Assembly: GCA_001899205.1 (NCBI GenBank)
Contig: MKVL01000032.1
Coordinates: 178,897 to 242,896 of the forward strand
Source of the DNA: Mesorhizobium sp. 65-26
GTDB lineage: Bacteria; Pseudomonadota; Alphaproteobacteria; Rhizobiales; Rhizobiaceae
Length of the DNA stretch: 64,000 nt
Direction: 5' to 3'
Part shown: positions 25,055 through 35,191 of the stretch, in pieces
How positions within the stretch are numbered: the first letter of the stretch is position 1
Layout: each line of letters starts with the position of its first letter
Made by a program: the position numbers and the translations under genes
Notes under the pieces: generated by a model
The model's database searches: none
Told to the model about the DNA's origin: nothing
What the model saw: the letters and a program-made list of their open reading frames with translations, nothing else

Positions 25055-25131
25055 GGGGGCAGTTTGCTTTTCCGCTCGTGCCAGCCATTCCATCAGCGCC
25101 GGCTTGCGGCCGGAAAAGTAAACTGTCCCCC
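25055..25131. repeat. Long inverted repeat of REP type
   Basis: Arms 25055-25074 (GGGGGCAGTTTGCTTTTCCG) and 25111-25131 (CGGAAAAGTAAACTGTCCCC plus C) match with one mismatch and one gap. They enclose 36 bp with its own GCCGG dyads. The motif resembles REP sequences mobilised by RAYT transposases. It separates the convergent rpoH and protease genes and may end both transcripts. Confidence 0.75.
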
Positions 25132-25154
25132 AGACGCCAGGCGAGCGCTTAGGC

Positions 25155-26624
25155 TTACTTGTCGGTGACGATCTTGACCTTGTCGCCGGTCGAGACGCTG
25201 GCGCCCGGCGACATCGCGTTGAGCACCCGGAACAGGTCGAGCTTGCGGTCCACGCCCACCATCTGCGCGGCGAGCGACCCCATGGTCTGCCCCGCCTGCA
25301 CCGTGACGATGCGGATGTGCAACGGCTTGAGCGCCGCTTTCTCGGCGGCGCTGAGGATGCGGAACGATCCGCTCACCGAGCGGGCCACGGCGTCCAGCGA
25401 GGTGCTCGCAGCGGGTGCGGCCGTCAACAGCCGGTAGACCTGGCCGCCGGCGCGGATGACCGCGATGTCGAACTGCCAGCCATCGGCGCCCGCATGGGCG
25501 ATGGCTGCTTCGTTGCCGTTGATCGTTTCCTGCTGGACGCTGGCATTGTCGAGGCCGGCCACCCAGCCGCTGCGTATGTAGTCGGTCAATGGGCGGTTCT
25601 TGTCGATCGACACACCGTCGAAACGGATCGCCATGTCGCCCGGCCCGGTCGCCGTCACCGCCGCCGCCGAATTGTCGATGATGAAACCGTTGGGCACCGA
25701 GAACGACACGCCCAGGCCGGGATGCAGGAAGGTTTCCCCGCGCACATAACCTTCCTCAGGCGTATCGCCGTAGAGCAGGCCGTCTATGCCGGCGAGAAAC
25801 GAGTCGCGATCGCGCGTTCCGACGCCTGGCGGGCCGAACTGGCGCGCGTGACGCTGCGCGAGATCGATGCGCTGCGGCGTGTTGGGGTGCGTGGCCAGGA
25901 AGTCGAGGCTGGCGTCGGTCGCGCCGCTGATCGAGCGGAAATCGGTGTAGGCCGACATCGACTGCAGGAAGCGGCCGGCGGCATAGGGGTCGTAACCCGC
26001 CTCGCCGATCGACTTGATGCCGATGGCGTCGGCCTCCAGTTCCTGGTTGCGCGAGAACTGCGCCAGCCTGAGCTTGCCGCGGATCAGCGCCGCCTTGGCC
26101 GTCGGGCTGTCGCCGAGCACGTCGGAGACGACCTTCGTCGCCAGCCCTTCCTCGGCCTCGAGCTGCTGGCGCTGCAGGCCGTGATTGGCGGTGACGTGAC
26201 CCATCTCGTGCGCGATGACGGCCGCAAGCTCGGAGGAATCATTGGCCAGCGCCAGCAGGCCGCGCGTGATGTAGAGATATCCGCCCGGCAGCGCGAAGGC
26301 ATTGACGTTGGGCGAGTTGAGGATGGTGATGCGATAGGTCTGCGTCGGATTGGCCGACACCACCGTCAGGTTGCCGACCACCTTGGCGACCATCCGCTCG
26401 AGCTTGGGGTCCGAATACTCGCCGCCATAAGTGGCCAGGATGCGTGGATGCTGCGCCTTGGCCATTTCCGCCAGCCTGCTGTTGGCGGAGACATTGTCGA
26501 CGGTTATCGGCTTGTTGGACGGCTGGAAGCCGGACTCCTGCACGTCGGGCGGCGTCAGCATCTGGCAGCTTGCCATGGCCACGGCAAGGCTCGCCAGCGT
26601 CATCAGACGCGCCAGCGGCTTCAT
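25155..26624 (-). CDS. M48-family metalloprotease lipoprotein with C-terminal LysM-like domain
   Basis: Predicted envelope zinc protease, 489 residues, of the BepA/YfgC kind. The signal peptide MKPLARLMTLASLAVAMASC ends in a lipobox-like Cys. The zinc site is HEMGH (about residue 148) with the downstream ELEAD ligand motif. The C-terminal portion (RIVTVQAGQTMGSLAAQMVG and GDKVKIVTDK) resembles a LysM-type fold that may hold the protein to peptidoglycan. The ATG at 26624 was chosen for the signal peptide. Family members in E. coli control outer-membrane protein assembly; the function here is inferred. Confidence 0.92.
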   Translation of the reverse strand: MKPLARLMTLASLAVAMASCQMLTPPDVQESGFQPSNKPITVDNVSANSRLAEMAKAQHPRILATYGGEYSDPKLERMVAKVVGNLTVVSANPTQTYRITILNSPNVNAFALPGGYLYITRGLLALANDSSELAAVIAHEMGHVTANHGLQRQQLEAEEGLATKVVSDVLGDSPTAKAALIRGKLRLAQFSRNQELEADAIGIKSIGEAGYDPYAAGRFLQSMSAYTDFRSISGATDASLDFLATHPNTPQRIDLAQRHARQFGPPGVGTRDRDSFLAGIDGLLYGDTPEEGYVRGETFLHPGLGVSFSVPNGFIIDNSAAAVTATGPGDMAIRFDGVSIDKNRPLTDYIRSGWVAGLDNASVQQETINGNEAAIAHAGADGWQFDIAVIRAGGQVYRLLTAAPAASTSLDAVARSVSGSFRILSAAEKAALKPLHIRIVTVQAGQTMGSLAAQMVGVDRKLDLFRVLNAMSPGASVSTGDKVKIVTDK

Positions 26625-26880
26625 CCGTTTTCTTTCAGCGCCGGTCGGCAGGACGGCTTCCTTTCGGTTCCCCGCGCGCGTCCTTGTCCGGATCACGCAC
26701 GAAATCAAAGCTTTACGGTATCCCTCATCACCTTGTCCGAAAGCAAGATTTGCTTTCATCGAAAAGCAAGATACCGAGGCAAATCACGGCCTAAGCCGGA
26801 TTCCGCTAATCGGACCTAGCCACACTGCCTTGTGCATGGCAAGCAAGCGCCGCGTCGCCCCGAACCGGTTTGACCATAAA

Positions 26881-27660
26881 TTATGTCCGCTTCCGGGCAA
26901 TATCTCGTGATGCGCCGTCGGCGGGGTACCTGCCGATATAGCGCAGGAACGCTTCGGGTCCAGTTTCCGTGAAAAACCCCTCGGCGTCTCCGTGCGCCGC
27001 GATCCGCCCATCATCGAGAAAGACGACGTCCTGCGCGATTCTGCGCGCGTCCTCCGGTTGGTGCGTAACGAACAGCACCGTCATGTCCCGCTCCGTCTGG
27101 ACCATCGTCACCAGTCCGAGCATATCCTCGCGCAGTGCGGGGCCGAGCGATGCAAAGGGCTCATCCAGCAGCAGCACCGGCCGGTCACGCACCAGCACGC
27201 GGGCAAGCGCGACGCGCTGGCGTTCGCCACCCGACAGCTCGCGCGGCAACCGCCTTTCCTTGCCGGAGAGACCTGTATGCCTCAGCGCTTCGGCGACCGC
27301 ATCGCGATCGGCTGCATCCAGCCGGAGCGCCGGCGATCGGCCAAGGCCAACATTGTCCTCGACGCTCAGATGGGCAAAGAGGTTGTTTTCCTGGAAGACC
27401 ATCGACACCGGCCGGGCCGAAGGCGGCATGTCCGAAACATCGCGCCCACCGATCAGCACGCGACCGGCGTCCGGCATCTCGAAGCCGGCGACCAGGTTGA
27501 GCAGTGTCGATTTCCCAGAGCCGCTGGGACCCATGACGGCCGTGATCCGCGATGCCTGGAATGCAATATCGAAGGCGAGTTTGGTCTCGCCATAGCTGAA
27601 GGAGACATTCTCCAGCCGCACCTCCGCCCCGCCGGGTTGGCCCCTCTTGTCCGGCGTCAT
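26881..27660 (-). CDS. thiQ: Thiamine ABC transporter ATP-binding protein
   Basis: ATPase of the thiamine/TPP importer, 259 residues. Walker [11 protein letters not shown]-loop [12 protein letters not shown], signature [15 protein letters not shown] and Walker [14 protein letters not shown] are intact. Its ATG overlaps the thiP stop by ATGA. It is the last gene of thiBPQ, behind the TPP riboswitch at 30583-30677. Confidence 0.95.
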   Translation of the reverse strand: MTPDKRGQPGGAEVRLENVSFSYGETKLAFDIAFQASRITAVMGPSGSGKSTLLNLVAGFEMPDAGRVLIGGRDVSDMPPSARPVSMVFQENNLFAHLSVEDNVGLGRSPALRLDAADRDAVAEALRHTGLSGKERRLPRELSGGERQRVALARVLVRDRPVLLLDEPFASLGPALREDMLGLVTMVQTERDMTVLFVTHQPEDARRIAQDVVFLDDGRIAAHGDAEGFFTETGPEAFLRYIGRYPADGASRDIARKRT

Positions 27661-29276
27661 CGCCTGCCTCCCTGTCCCAGCCTGTCGGCCACCAGCATAA
27701 GCGCCAGGCAGGCCAGTCCAAGCATCAGCGCCAGGCCGGCGGCATCCTGCGTGCGGTAGCTGCCCATGCGGGCGAGCAGCAGGTAGGGCATTGTCTGCAC
27801 GGAGTCGCTGCCGAACAGCGCGATCACGCCGAGGTCGCCAAGCGACAGCGCCATGGCGAAGGCGGAAGCGGTGGCAAGCGGCCGCCGCAGCGAAGGCCAG
27901 TCGATCAGCCACAGCCTGTTCCAGCCGGAAAGACCGAGCAGCAGGCAGAGCCTGTCGTGTCGATCGGCGGCGGCATCGTAGGCCGGCCGAAGGGCGCGAA
28001 TGGCGAAGGGCATCGCCATGACGGCGTTGACCGCGACGACCATGAAGGGCGCGATGGCGAGCACGTCGCCGACATGGCGCAGCGCGAGGAACCATCCGGC
28101 CCCGATGACGATCGGCGGCACCACCAGGACGAAGCCGGCGCCGGTATCCGTGGCGTATTCGAGAAGCGACGCGGGAGCGCCGCGCCGTTGCGACGCCAAC
28201 GCTCGCCGCGCCATGATCAGCGCCAGCGACAAGGCCACCGACAGCAGCGCCGAAAGCACGCCGAGCACGGCGCTGGTGAGCATGGCGCGCCGCACCGCAT
28301 CCTCGCCGGCGAGCCGGGCGAGATCCGCGTCGAGCCCCGCGGCCACGGTGGCCGCCATCGGACCGGCGACGAACAGCAGGGCGAGCCCGATCAGCAGGAC
28401 ATTGACCACGGTCTCGCCCGCGCCCACCGAAAGATAGCGGCGCGGCGCCACCGGCAGGTTGGCATCACCGACCGTGTCGGCGCCAAGCCTGGTCAGCGCC
28501 AGCACCGCCACGGCGGTCAGCGCGATCTGCAAAAGCGTCAGGGCAACCGCGCGCGCCGGATCGAAATCGAAGCGCAGCGCCTGATAGATGGCGACCTCCA
28601 GCGTCGTCGCCCGTGGTCCGCCGCCAAGCGTGAGCACGATGGTGAAGGAGGTGACGCACAGCATGAAGACGAGGCCGGCGACGCCCGGCAGGGCCGCGCG
28701 CAGTGCCGGCCACTCGACCAGCCGGAAGGCCGAGCCGGGACCCATGCCGAGCTGGCTCGCCAGCCGCCACTGATCGGCCGGCACGGTGCCCAGCGCCTCG
28801 AGAAAGAGCCGCGTGGCGAGCGGCATGTTGAAGAAGACATGGGCAACGAGGATGCCGGAGAGCCCGTATATGCCGTCCCAAGTCCCACCGCCGAGCGAGG
28901 CCAGTCCGCCGGCGAAATAGCCTGCGCGGCCATAGAGCGTCAGGATGCCGAGCGCCGCGACGATGGCCGGCAGGGCAAGCGGCACGGCAAAGAGCTGCAG
29001 GATGAGGCGACGGCCGGGAAAGCGCGGATGCCGCGACAGAGCGCGTGCCACCAACAGTGCCGGCGCCACCGAAAGCAACGTCGAAAGCGCCGCCTGCCAA
29101 AGGGTGAAGCGCACGACACGGAACAGATAGCCATCAAAGGCGGAGAGAGCTCCGGATGGGTCGCTCGCGCCTTCGAAGGCGAGCCCGGCAAGCGCGCCGC
29201 CGATGAGCAGGCTGATTGCCGCCAAGGCGACGACACCTGCGGTGACGCGGGGGTCGTTGGAACGGGACGCCGGCAT
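27657..29276 (-). CDS. thiP: Thiamine/thiamine pyrophosphate ABC transporter permease
   Basis: Double-length membrane permease of 539 residues with about twelve helices and two permease domains, each with an EAA-type cytoplasmic loop ([20 protein letters not shown] near 170; [23 protein letters not shown] near 440). This internal duplication is characteristic of ThiP. The gene is overlapped by thiQ. A long inverted repeat and 237 bp separate it from thiB. Confidence 0.93.
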   Translation of the reverse strand: MPASRSNDPRVTAGVVALAAISLLIGGALAGLAFEGASDPSGALSAFDGYLFRVVRFTLWQAALSTLLSVAPALLVARALSRHPRFPGRRLILQLFAVPLALPAIVAALGILTLYGRAGYFAGGLASLGGGTWDGIYGLSGILVAHVFFNMPLATRLFLEALGTVPADQWRLASQLGMGPGSAFRLVEWPALRAALPGVAGLVFMLCVTSFTIVLTLGGGPRATTLEVAIYQALRFDFDPARAVALTLLQIALTAVAVLALTRLGADTVGDANLPVAPRRYLSVGAGETVVNVLLIGLALLFVAGPMAATVAAGLDADLARLAGEDAVRRAMLTSAVLGVLSALLSVALSLALIMARRALASQRRGAPASLLEYATDTGAGFVLVVPPIVIGAGWFLALRHVGDVLAIAPFMVVAVNAVMAMPFAIRALRPAYDAAADRHDRLCLLLGLSGWNRLWLIDWPSLRRPLATASAFAMALSLGDLGVIALFGSDSVQTMPYLLLARMGSYRTQDAAGLALMLGLACLALMLVADRLGQGGRR

Positions 29277-29337
29277 TTCCGCTAACCAAACAGGAGTTTG
29301 GTTTCGACGGAAGGATTATCTGCGTCGAGTTTCCGCC

Positions 29338-29494
29338 CACCCCCCTCCGGCCTGCCGGCCATCTCCCCCGCAATGGGGGAGATTAGCAGCTTCGATCGTC
29401 GCGCCACACTTGCCGCGCGGGAGATTCGCGAAACCGACAGAGCGCTTGATCTCCCCCCTTGCGGGGGAGATGGCCGATAGGCCAGAGAGGGGTG
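29338..29494. repeat. Long inverted repeat between thiB and thiP
   Basis: Two arms of about 47 bp, 29338-29385 and 29449-29494, both carrying GGCCATCTCCCCCGCAA in opposite orientation and ending in CACCCC/GGGGTG. Within each arm the ATCTCCCCC/GGGGGAGAT hairpin forms on its own. Same GC-rich family as 21235-21304. Confidence 0.85.
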
Positions 29495-29513
29495 CTCAAG
29501 CGCCATCCTAGAT

Positions 29514-30524
29514 CTACTTGCTCATCACCGAGAGCCATTCGTCCACCCAGGCCTTGCGGTTGGCGGCAACTTCGTCCGGGCTGAACAGCAGCGTCTTCGT
29601 CGGCTTCACCAGCTTGTCGAAGGCCGGGTTGAGCGGCGCATCGGTCTTGCCCGCCGGGAACATCCAGTTGGTTTCCGGGATGACGTCCTGGAACTTCGGC
29701 CCGGTCATGAAGGCCATGAACTTCTCGGCCAGGGGATTCTTCGCCCCGGTCGTGGTGATGCCGGCGACCTCGATCTGCAGGTACTCGCCCTCCTCGAAGG
29801 AAGCCGCCTGGTAGCGCTCCGTCTTCTCGGCGATCATGTGGTAGGCCGGCGAGGTGGTGTAGGAAAGCACCATCGGCGCCTCGCCCTTGGTAAACAGGCC
29901 ATAGGCCTCGCTCCAGCCAGGCGTCACCGTCAGCACCTTCCCCTTGAGCTTGGCCCAGGCCTCCGGCGCCTTGTCGCCATAGACCGACTTGACCCACAGG
30001 AGCAGGCCGAGGCCAGGCGTGGAGGTGCGCGGATCCTGGATGACGATCTTGTCGGCGGCGCTTCCTTCGATGAGCTCCTTCAAGCTCTTCGGCGGCTCTT
30101 TCAGCTTTTCGGTGTCATAGACGACGGCGAAATAGCCGTAGTCAAAGGGAACGAAGGTGTCGTCGCTCCAGCCGCCGGGCACAGCCGCGCCCGACACCGT
30201 GCCATGCGGCGCGAAGAGGCCGGTGGCCTTGGCTTCGGCCGTGAGGTTGGTGTCCAGGCCGAGCACGATGTCGGCCTTGGTGGAAGCGCCTTCCAGCTTG
30301 ACGCGGTTGAGCAGCGCCACGCCGTCTGCGACCGAGACGAAATCCAGCTCGCAGCCGCACTCTGCCTCGAATTCCTTCTTCACCGCAGGACCGGGACCCC
30401 AGTCGGCCGTGAAGCTCTCATAGGTGTAGACGGTGAGCTTGTCCTTGGCGAAGGCGGGGCCTGCGCCCGCCATGAGTGCAACGAGGCCTGTGGCCAGAAC
30501 AAGACGGGACAAGATTGTGCGCAT
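29514..30524 (-). CDS. thiB: Thiamine ABC transporter substrate-binding protein
   Basis: Periplasmic thiamine/TMP/TPP binding protein, 336 residues. The signal peptide is [20 protein letters not shown] with cleavage near PAFA-K (about residue 26). Then [20 protein letters not shown] begins the mature protein, followed by the ThiB-type motifs [26 protein letters not shown] and [17 protein letters not shown] stands 7 bases before the ATG at 30524. The TPP riboswitch lies directly upstream. Confidence 0.95.
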   Translation of the reverse strand: MRTILSRLVLATGLVALMAGAGPAFAKDKLTVYTYESFTADWGPGPAVKKEFEAECGCELDFVSVADGVALLNRVKLEGASTKADIVLGLDTNLTAEAKATGLFAPHGTVSGAAVPGGWSDDTFVPFDYGYFAVVYDTEKLKEPPKSLKELIEGSAADKIVIQDPRTSTPGLGLLLWVKSVYGDKAPEAWAKLKGKVLTVTPGWSEAYGLFTKGEAPMVLSYTTSPAYHMIAEKTERYQAASFEEGEYLQIEVAGITTTGAKNPLAEKFMAFMTGPKFQDVIPETNWMFPAGKTDAPLNPAFDKLVKPTKTLLFSPDEVAANRKAWVDEWLSVMSK

Positions 30525-30582
30525 CGGCGCCTCCTTCGTTGGTGTTGAAAGGAATTGAGGCGTCGGATGGTCCGAAACGTCT

Positions 30583-30677
30583 AATCCCTCCGCCGGTACA
30601 AACCGGATCAGGTTCAGCGGGTTGGCATGTCTGCCTCTCAGCCGATCCGCCAAAAATGGCGCCCGGCACCCCGTTAG
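30583..30677 (-). promoter_or_regulatory. TPP riboswitch (THI element)
   Basis: On the minus strand the conserved blocks appear in order: GGGGTGCCGGGC (P1/P2 start), CTGAGA (30635-30640 region), ACCTGATC, and CGGAGGGATTA closing the element, about 60 bp before thiB. These are the hallmark THI-box sequences that bind thiamine pyrophosphate and shut off thiBPQ when thiamine is plentiful. Confidence 0.95.
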
Positions 30678-30797
30678 AGCGCCTCGACACATAAGCCCGC
30701 CCGATACGCCACGCAAGCGGTAGTTTGCCGGACAGCGATGGCGCTGCCCGCCGTTTCGCCTTCCGTTTCCGCAGCGGGGCTGGTAAGGGCGACGCGC

Positions 30798-31442
30798 ATG
30801 AGTACCTTCACCATTCTCCTGGGCGGCGAGCTTGTCCGAACGCCGCGCCTCGACCGCCAGGTCGAGGGCGCCCGCGTCATCGCCGCCGACGCCGGCATCG
30901 GCCACGCGCGGATGCTGGGCCTCTTGCCCGAGCTCTGGGTCGGCGATTTCGATTCCGTGCCTGCCGATCTCCCCGACGATCTCGCCTCGGTCGAGCGCCA
31001 GGTGTTTCCGGCCGAAAAGGACAAGACCGACGGCGAACTGGCCATAGCCGTCGCGCTCGAGCGCGGCGCCACCCGCCTGGTGCTGGCCGGCGCCTTCGGC
31101 GGCCGGCGCGCCGACCATGCCTTCCTTCATCTGGCGCTTGCCGTGCGCCTGGCCGAGGCCGGCACGGAAGTCATCCTGACCAGTGGCGCGCAGGAAGGCG
31201 TGCCCCTGCTGCCGGGCAAGGCCGAATTCGACTATGCCGACGGTACGCTGTTTTCGGTGCTCGGCTTTTCCGCGCTCGCCGGCCTCACGGTGATCGGCGC
31301 GAAGTGGCCGTTGGACCGCGTCGAGGTGGCTTTTGGCTCCTCGCTGACCATTTCCAATGAGGTGAGAGGCCGGCTCCGGATCGCTCTGGAGCAAGGCCGT
31401 GCGCTGCTGCTCGCCCACCCCTACCTTCTTCCAGGAAGCTGA
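30798..31442 (+). CDS. thiN: Thiamine pyrophosphokinase
   Basis: Transfers pyrophosphate from ATP to thiamine to make TPP, 214 residues. The catalytic motifs are VGDFDSV (about 49-55), [10 protein letters not shown] (about 72-81) and [15 protein letters not shown] (about 97-111). AAGGG lies about 9 bases before the ATG. It is divergent from thiBPQ, so import and activation of thiamine sit head to head; the riboswitch itself is transcribed only with thiB. Its TGA is one base before the next gene's ATG. Confidence 0.93.
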   Translation: MSTFTILLGGELVRTPRLDRQVEGARVIAADAGIGHARMLGLLPELWVGDFDSVPADLPDDLASVERQVFPAEKDKTDGELAIAVALERGATRLVLAGAFGGRRADHAFLHLALAVRLAEAGTEVILTSGAQEGVPLLPGKAEFDYADGTLFSVLGFSALAGLTVIGAKWPLDRVEVAFGSSLTISNEVRGRLRIALEQGRALLLAHPYLLPGS

Positions 31443-31443
31443 C

Positions 31444-33264
31444 ATGGCGCCGCCGCTCCTCAACCTCGATGGCATCAAGCTGACCTTCGGCGGCACGCCG
31501 CTGCTCGACGGCGCGGCGCTCAGCGCCTCGGCCGGCGACAAGATCGCGCTGGTCGGCCGCAACGGCTCCGGCAAGTCGACCCTGCTCAAGATCGCGGCGG
31601 GGCTGATCGAGCCGCAGGACGGCGAGGTTTTCCGCCAGCCTTCGGCCACGGTGCGCTACCTGCCGCAGATGCCCGACATGGACGGTTTCGCCAGCGTGCG
31701 CGCCTATGTCGAGGCGGGGCTCGGCCCGGCCGACGATCCTTATCGCGCCACCTACCTGCTGGAGCATCTCGGCCTGTCCGGCGACGAGCGGCCTGCCGAC
31801 CTTTCCGGCGGCGAGGCGCGCCGCGCGGCCCTTGCGCGCGCCATGGCGCCGGAACCCGACATCCTTCTTCTTGACGAGCCGACCAACCATCTCGACCTTT
31901 CGGTTATCGAATGGCTGGAAGAGGAGCTCGCCCGCACCTCTTCGGCGGTGATCCTGATCTCGCACGACCGTCGTTTCCTGGAACGCGTCTCGCGCGCCAC
32001 CGTCTGGCTCGATCGTGGCCAGACGCGGCGGCTCGACAAGGGGTTTGCTCATTTCGAGGAATGGCGCGACCAGGTGCTCGAGGAAGAAGAGCGCGAGCAG
32101 CACAAGCTCGGCCGCCAGATCGTGCGCGAGGAGCACTGGCTGCGCTATGGCGTGACGGCCCGGCGCAAACGCAACATGCGGCGCCTCGGCGAGTTGCAGA
32201 CCATGCGCCAGCGCTTCCGCAGCCATCGCGGCGCCGAGGGCACCGCGACCATGGTGGCCAGCGACGCGGCCGAGTCCGGCAAGCTGGTGATAGAGGCGAA
32301 GGGCATCGAGAAGAGCTTCGGCGACCTCACTGTGGTGAAAGGGTTCTCCACCCGCATCCAGCGCGGCGACCGGCTCGGCCTCGTCGGACCGAACGGCGCC
32401 GGCAAGACGACGCTTCTCAAGATGCTGACCGGCGAGCTTACGCCTGACGCCGGCACAGTGCGGCTCGGCGTCAACCTCGAGATCGCCACGCTCGACCAGA
32501 AGCGCGAAGCGGTCGACCCGCAGGAGACGCTGGCCCACTACCTCACCGACGGGCGCGGCGAGAACCTGCTCGTCAATGGCGAGCAGCGCCACGTCGTGTC
32601 CTACATGAAGGACTTCCTGTTCAAGCCGGAGCAGGCGCGCACGCCGGTACGCGAGCTTTCCGGCGGCGAGCGCGCGCGCCTCCTGCTGGCGCGCGTCCTG
32701 GCCCGTCCCGCCAATCTTCTGGTGCTCGACGAACCGACCAATGATCTCGACATGGAGACACTCGAGCTCCTGCAGGAACTGGTCGCCGGCTTTGCAGGCA
32801 CGGTCATCCTCGTCAGTCACGACCGCGATTTCCTCGATCGCACCGTCACCAGCGTGATCGCGCCGGACGGCGGCGGGCGCTGGATCGAATATGCCGGCGG
32901 CTATTCGGACATGCTGGCGCAGCGTGGCGGATCGAGGCTGGAGGAACGCAAGGCGCGACCGAAGGCGGAAACCACGGAAACGACCGCATCGGCCAGGCCG
33001 GAGCAGGCAGCTTCGAAAGGCCCGGCCAGGAAACTCTCGTTCAAGCAGAAATTCGCGCTCGAATCCCTGCCCAAGAAGATCGAGGCGGTGACGGCGTCGA
33101 TCGCGCGGTTGGAAAACAACATCGCCGACCCGTCCTTCTACGAGCGCGACCCCGCCTCGTTCCAGAAGACCATCGCCGCGCTCGACAAGGAGCGCGTGAC
33201 GCTCGCCGCCCTCGAGGAAGAGTGGCTGGAACTGGAAATGCTGCGCGAGGAGATGGAGGGCTAG
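31444..33264 (+). CDS. ABC-F family ATPase (Uup-like)
   Basis: Soluble twin-ATPase protein of 606 residues with no membrane helices, of the kind that acts on the ribosome. First domain: GRNGSGKST and [15 protein letters not shown] with [13 protein letters not shown] linker follows ([20 protein letters not shown]). Second domain: [24 protein letters not shown] and [12 protein letters not shown]. The C-terminus (about 490-606) is an Ala/Arg-rich segment ending in a coiled coil, as in Uup. It starts 1 bp after thiN and is probably co-translated with it. Confidence 0.92.
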   Translation: MAPPLLNLDGIKLTFGGTPLLDGAALSASAGDKIALVGRNGSGKSTLLKIAAGLIEPQDGEVFRQPSATVRYLPQMPDMDGFASVRAYVEAGLGPADDPYRATYLLEHLGLSGDERPADLSGGEARRAALARAMAPEPDILLLDEPTNHLDLSVIEWLEEELARTSSAVILISHDRRFLERVSRATVWLDRGQTRRLDKGFAHFEEWRDQVLEEEEREQHKLGRQIVREEHWLRYGVTARRKRNMRRLGELQTMRQRFRSHRGAEGTATMVASDAAESGKLVIEAKGIEKSFGDLTVVKGFSTRIQRGDRLGLVGPNGAGKTTLLKMLTGELTPDAGTVRLGVNLEIATLDQKREAVDPQETLAHYLTDGRGENLLVNGEQRHVVSYMKDFLFKPEQARTPVRELSGGERARLLLARVLARPANLLVLDEPTNDLDMETLELLQELVAGFAGTVILVSHDRDFLDRTVTSVIAPDGGGRWIEYAGGYSDMLAQRGGSRLEERKARPKAETTETTASARPEQAASKGPARKLSFKQKFALESLPKKIEAVTASIARLENNIADPSFYERDPASFQKTIAALDKERVTLAALEEEWLELEMLREEMEG

Positions 33265-33353
33265 CTCTCTTGCCTGCATGCTTTCATGCGCCTACTTCAT
33301 GCGCACGAAAGAGAGGCGACCTGCTGCTCCAAGGCTTCTAGGACGCCCTCACC

Positions 33354-35117
33354 TTATCCCGAAGTCTTCGTCGCCCAGGCCTTGAGCGCGTCGTCGAACA
33401 CCTTCTCGCCCGGAATGCCCTTTTCCATGGTCAACAGCGCGCGCCGTCCGCTTTTGTAGACGACCGGCACGTCGATCCAATCCTGGCTACGCAGCAGCGT
33501 CAGATTGGCGTCCTTGTCAGCCTTGGTATCGTTGAGCGCCACCAGGAAGAAGCCGTCGGCGATCTTGGCCGGAATGCCGATAAGCGGGCTGCCAGCATCC
33601 TGCTCGGAGCCTTTCATGGCAATGCGCAGGATATTGTCGACGCCGCCGCCCTCGAAGCCCTCTGGCGTGAGGAAGATCATCTCGATGATATGGCTGGCAG
33701 GGAGTGTCTGGTCCGTGTTGCGCCGGATGGTCATGCGCAGCTGGATGTCCTTGCCAGGAATGGTGGCCTCGGCGCGGATCGCCGGCTCCGGAGGCAGGTC
33801 GCCGCCGGGCGATTCCTGCACCAGCGACCACACGATGCTGCCCGGTTCGGCCGAACCCTGCGATGAATTGGTGCGCTCTTCATAGAAGATCGCCTTCTGG
33901 CCGACAGGCACCGTGGCCTCCGCCGGAGGCGTGGCCGGCGTCGCGCCCGCCGGCGCGGCGGCACCTGCCGTCCCTGCGGCCGGAGGCGTAGCCGGATTGG
34001 TTTCTGGCGTGGCCGGCGTCGCGGGAGCTGGCGCCGCGGGAGCCGGGGTTGCCCCGGCCGGCGCCGGCTGCTGCGCGGCCGGTGCCGCCGGCGTAGGCGG
34101 CGGAGTGGTCAGCGCGGCCACCGATTCGCCTTCACCGACAGTGCTCTGGCCGCCGGCCGGGCCGGGATCGGTTTCCTTGCCTTCAGGCGACAGGCGCTGC
34201 GTGAATTTCGATCCCTCGCCCTCGCTGCCCGGCGTGGCCGTGGCCGGCGCCGTGCCGTTCGCGGCAGGCTTCGTGGGCGTCTGCTTCAGCGGCTCGATCT
34301 TCGCCGTGGACGTCTGCTTGGACGCAAACATGCCGCTGAGGGCGTCCTTGTTCAGCCAAAGTCCGTAGCCACCGCCGGCAAGCACCAGCAATGCCACCAC
34401 GGCGGCGATCAACCCGCCATAGCCACGCTTGCGCTTGGCGGGACGCAGACGTTCGAAAGTGTCCGACGCAGGCTCATCATTACCCGGCAGGTCATCCAAC
34501 TGGTCGTCCGGCTCGGCCTGATCCATGCCGACGAGCGGCGGAGGAGACCGCGTCGGAGCGGATGGCGGCGGCGCCGGCCTTTGCCAGCTCGGTTCGTTGC
34601 GCGCGGCCGGCGATGCCGGCCTGGCCGGTTCCGGCTTGGTGAGCGGCGGCATGGCCGGCTCAGATCGGGCAAGCGGCGGCCTGGCCGGTTCCGATTTGGC
34701 AAGCGGCGGCCTTGCAGGCTCCGGCCTGGCGAGCGGCGATCTGACGGGCTCAGACGCGGCCTTCGGCTTGAGCGGATCCGGCGTGCCGGGCAATGGACCC
34801 AGCGGCTGCCGCACATGGCTGGGCTGGTTCTTGTTGCGGTCGATGGAGGAGAAGATGTGCTCCAGCTCCGCCAGCGGATCAACCTCGGGCGCCGGCTTCG
34901 CCACGGGCTTGGCGTAATCCCGCTCGACGCTCGCGATGGCATCCTCGAGCGATCGCTTCTGCTTGGTGATGACGTCGGCGGGGAGCGGTGGGGAATAGTC
35001 GGCGAGCTTCTTCGCCAGCACCGCACGCGCGCCATCGTATATCTGCTTGCGCACCTCGAACGAAGGATCGCCCTTCTTCTCGAGCTGCTTTTTCAGAACA
35101 CTAACGAAATCTGCCAT
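33354..35117 (-). CDS. Membrane-anchored Pro/Ala-rich protein of unknown function
   Basis: 587 residues, no function that I recognise. N-terminal about 60 residues form a soluble helical domain (MADFVSVLKKQLEKKGDPSF). Then comes a 10-residue tandem repeat of the form RPPLARSEPA, four units at about residues 128-168, and Pro-rich sequence. One membrane helix (GGLIAAVVALLVLAGGGYGLWL, about 235-256) precedes a long Ala/Pro/Thr linker (about 270-410). The C-terminal 175 residues look folded and periplasmic (IFYEERTNSSQG to KVFDDALKAW). Topology suggests a cytoplasmic sensor or adaptor tethered to a periplasmic domain. It follows purA on the same strand by 74 bp. Confidence 0.8.
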   Translation of the reverse strand: MADFVSVLKKQLEKKGDPSFEVRKQIYDGARAVLAKKLADYSPPLPADVITKQKRSLEDAIASVERDYAKPVAKPAPEVDPLAELEHIFSSIDRNKNQPSHVRQPLGPLPGTPDPLKPKAASEPVRSPLARPEPARPPLAKSEPARPPLARSEPAMPPLTKPEPARPASPAARNEPSWQRPAPPPSAPTRSPPPLVGMDQAEPDDQLDDLPGNDEPASDTFERLRPAKRKRGYGGLIAAVVALLVLAGGGYGLWLNKDALSGMFASKQTSTAKIEPLKQTPTKPAANGTAPATATPGSEGEGSKFTQRLSPEGKETDPGPAGGQSTVGEGESVAALTTPPPTPAAPAAQQPAPAGATPAPAAPAPATPATPETNPATPPAAGTAGAAAPAGATPATPPAEATVPVGQKAIFYEERTNSSQGSAEPGSIVWSLVQESPGGDLPPEPAIRAEATIPGKDIQLRMTIRRNTDQTLPASHIIEMIFLTPEGFEGGGVDNILRIAMKGSEQDAGSPLIGIPAKIADGFFLVALNDTKADKDANLTLLRSQDWIDVPVVYKSGRRALLTMEKGIPGEKVFDDALKAWATKTSG

Positions 35118-35191
35118 GCGTCAGTTGACCTGCATTCTGTTCCCGAGCCGGCCCCCGCAAATCAGCCGTAACGCCAGGAAGGGCTGTGAAA

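Noticed and set aside
29514-31649. 711-residue frame continuing upstream of thiB
   Set aside because: The extension passes through the TPP riboswitch and antisense of thiN. The signal peptide and AAGGAGG fix the start at 30524.
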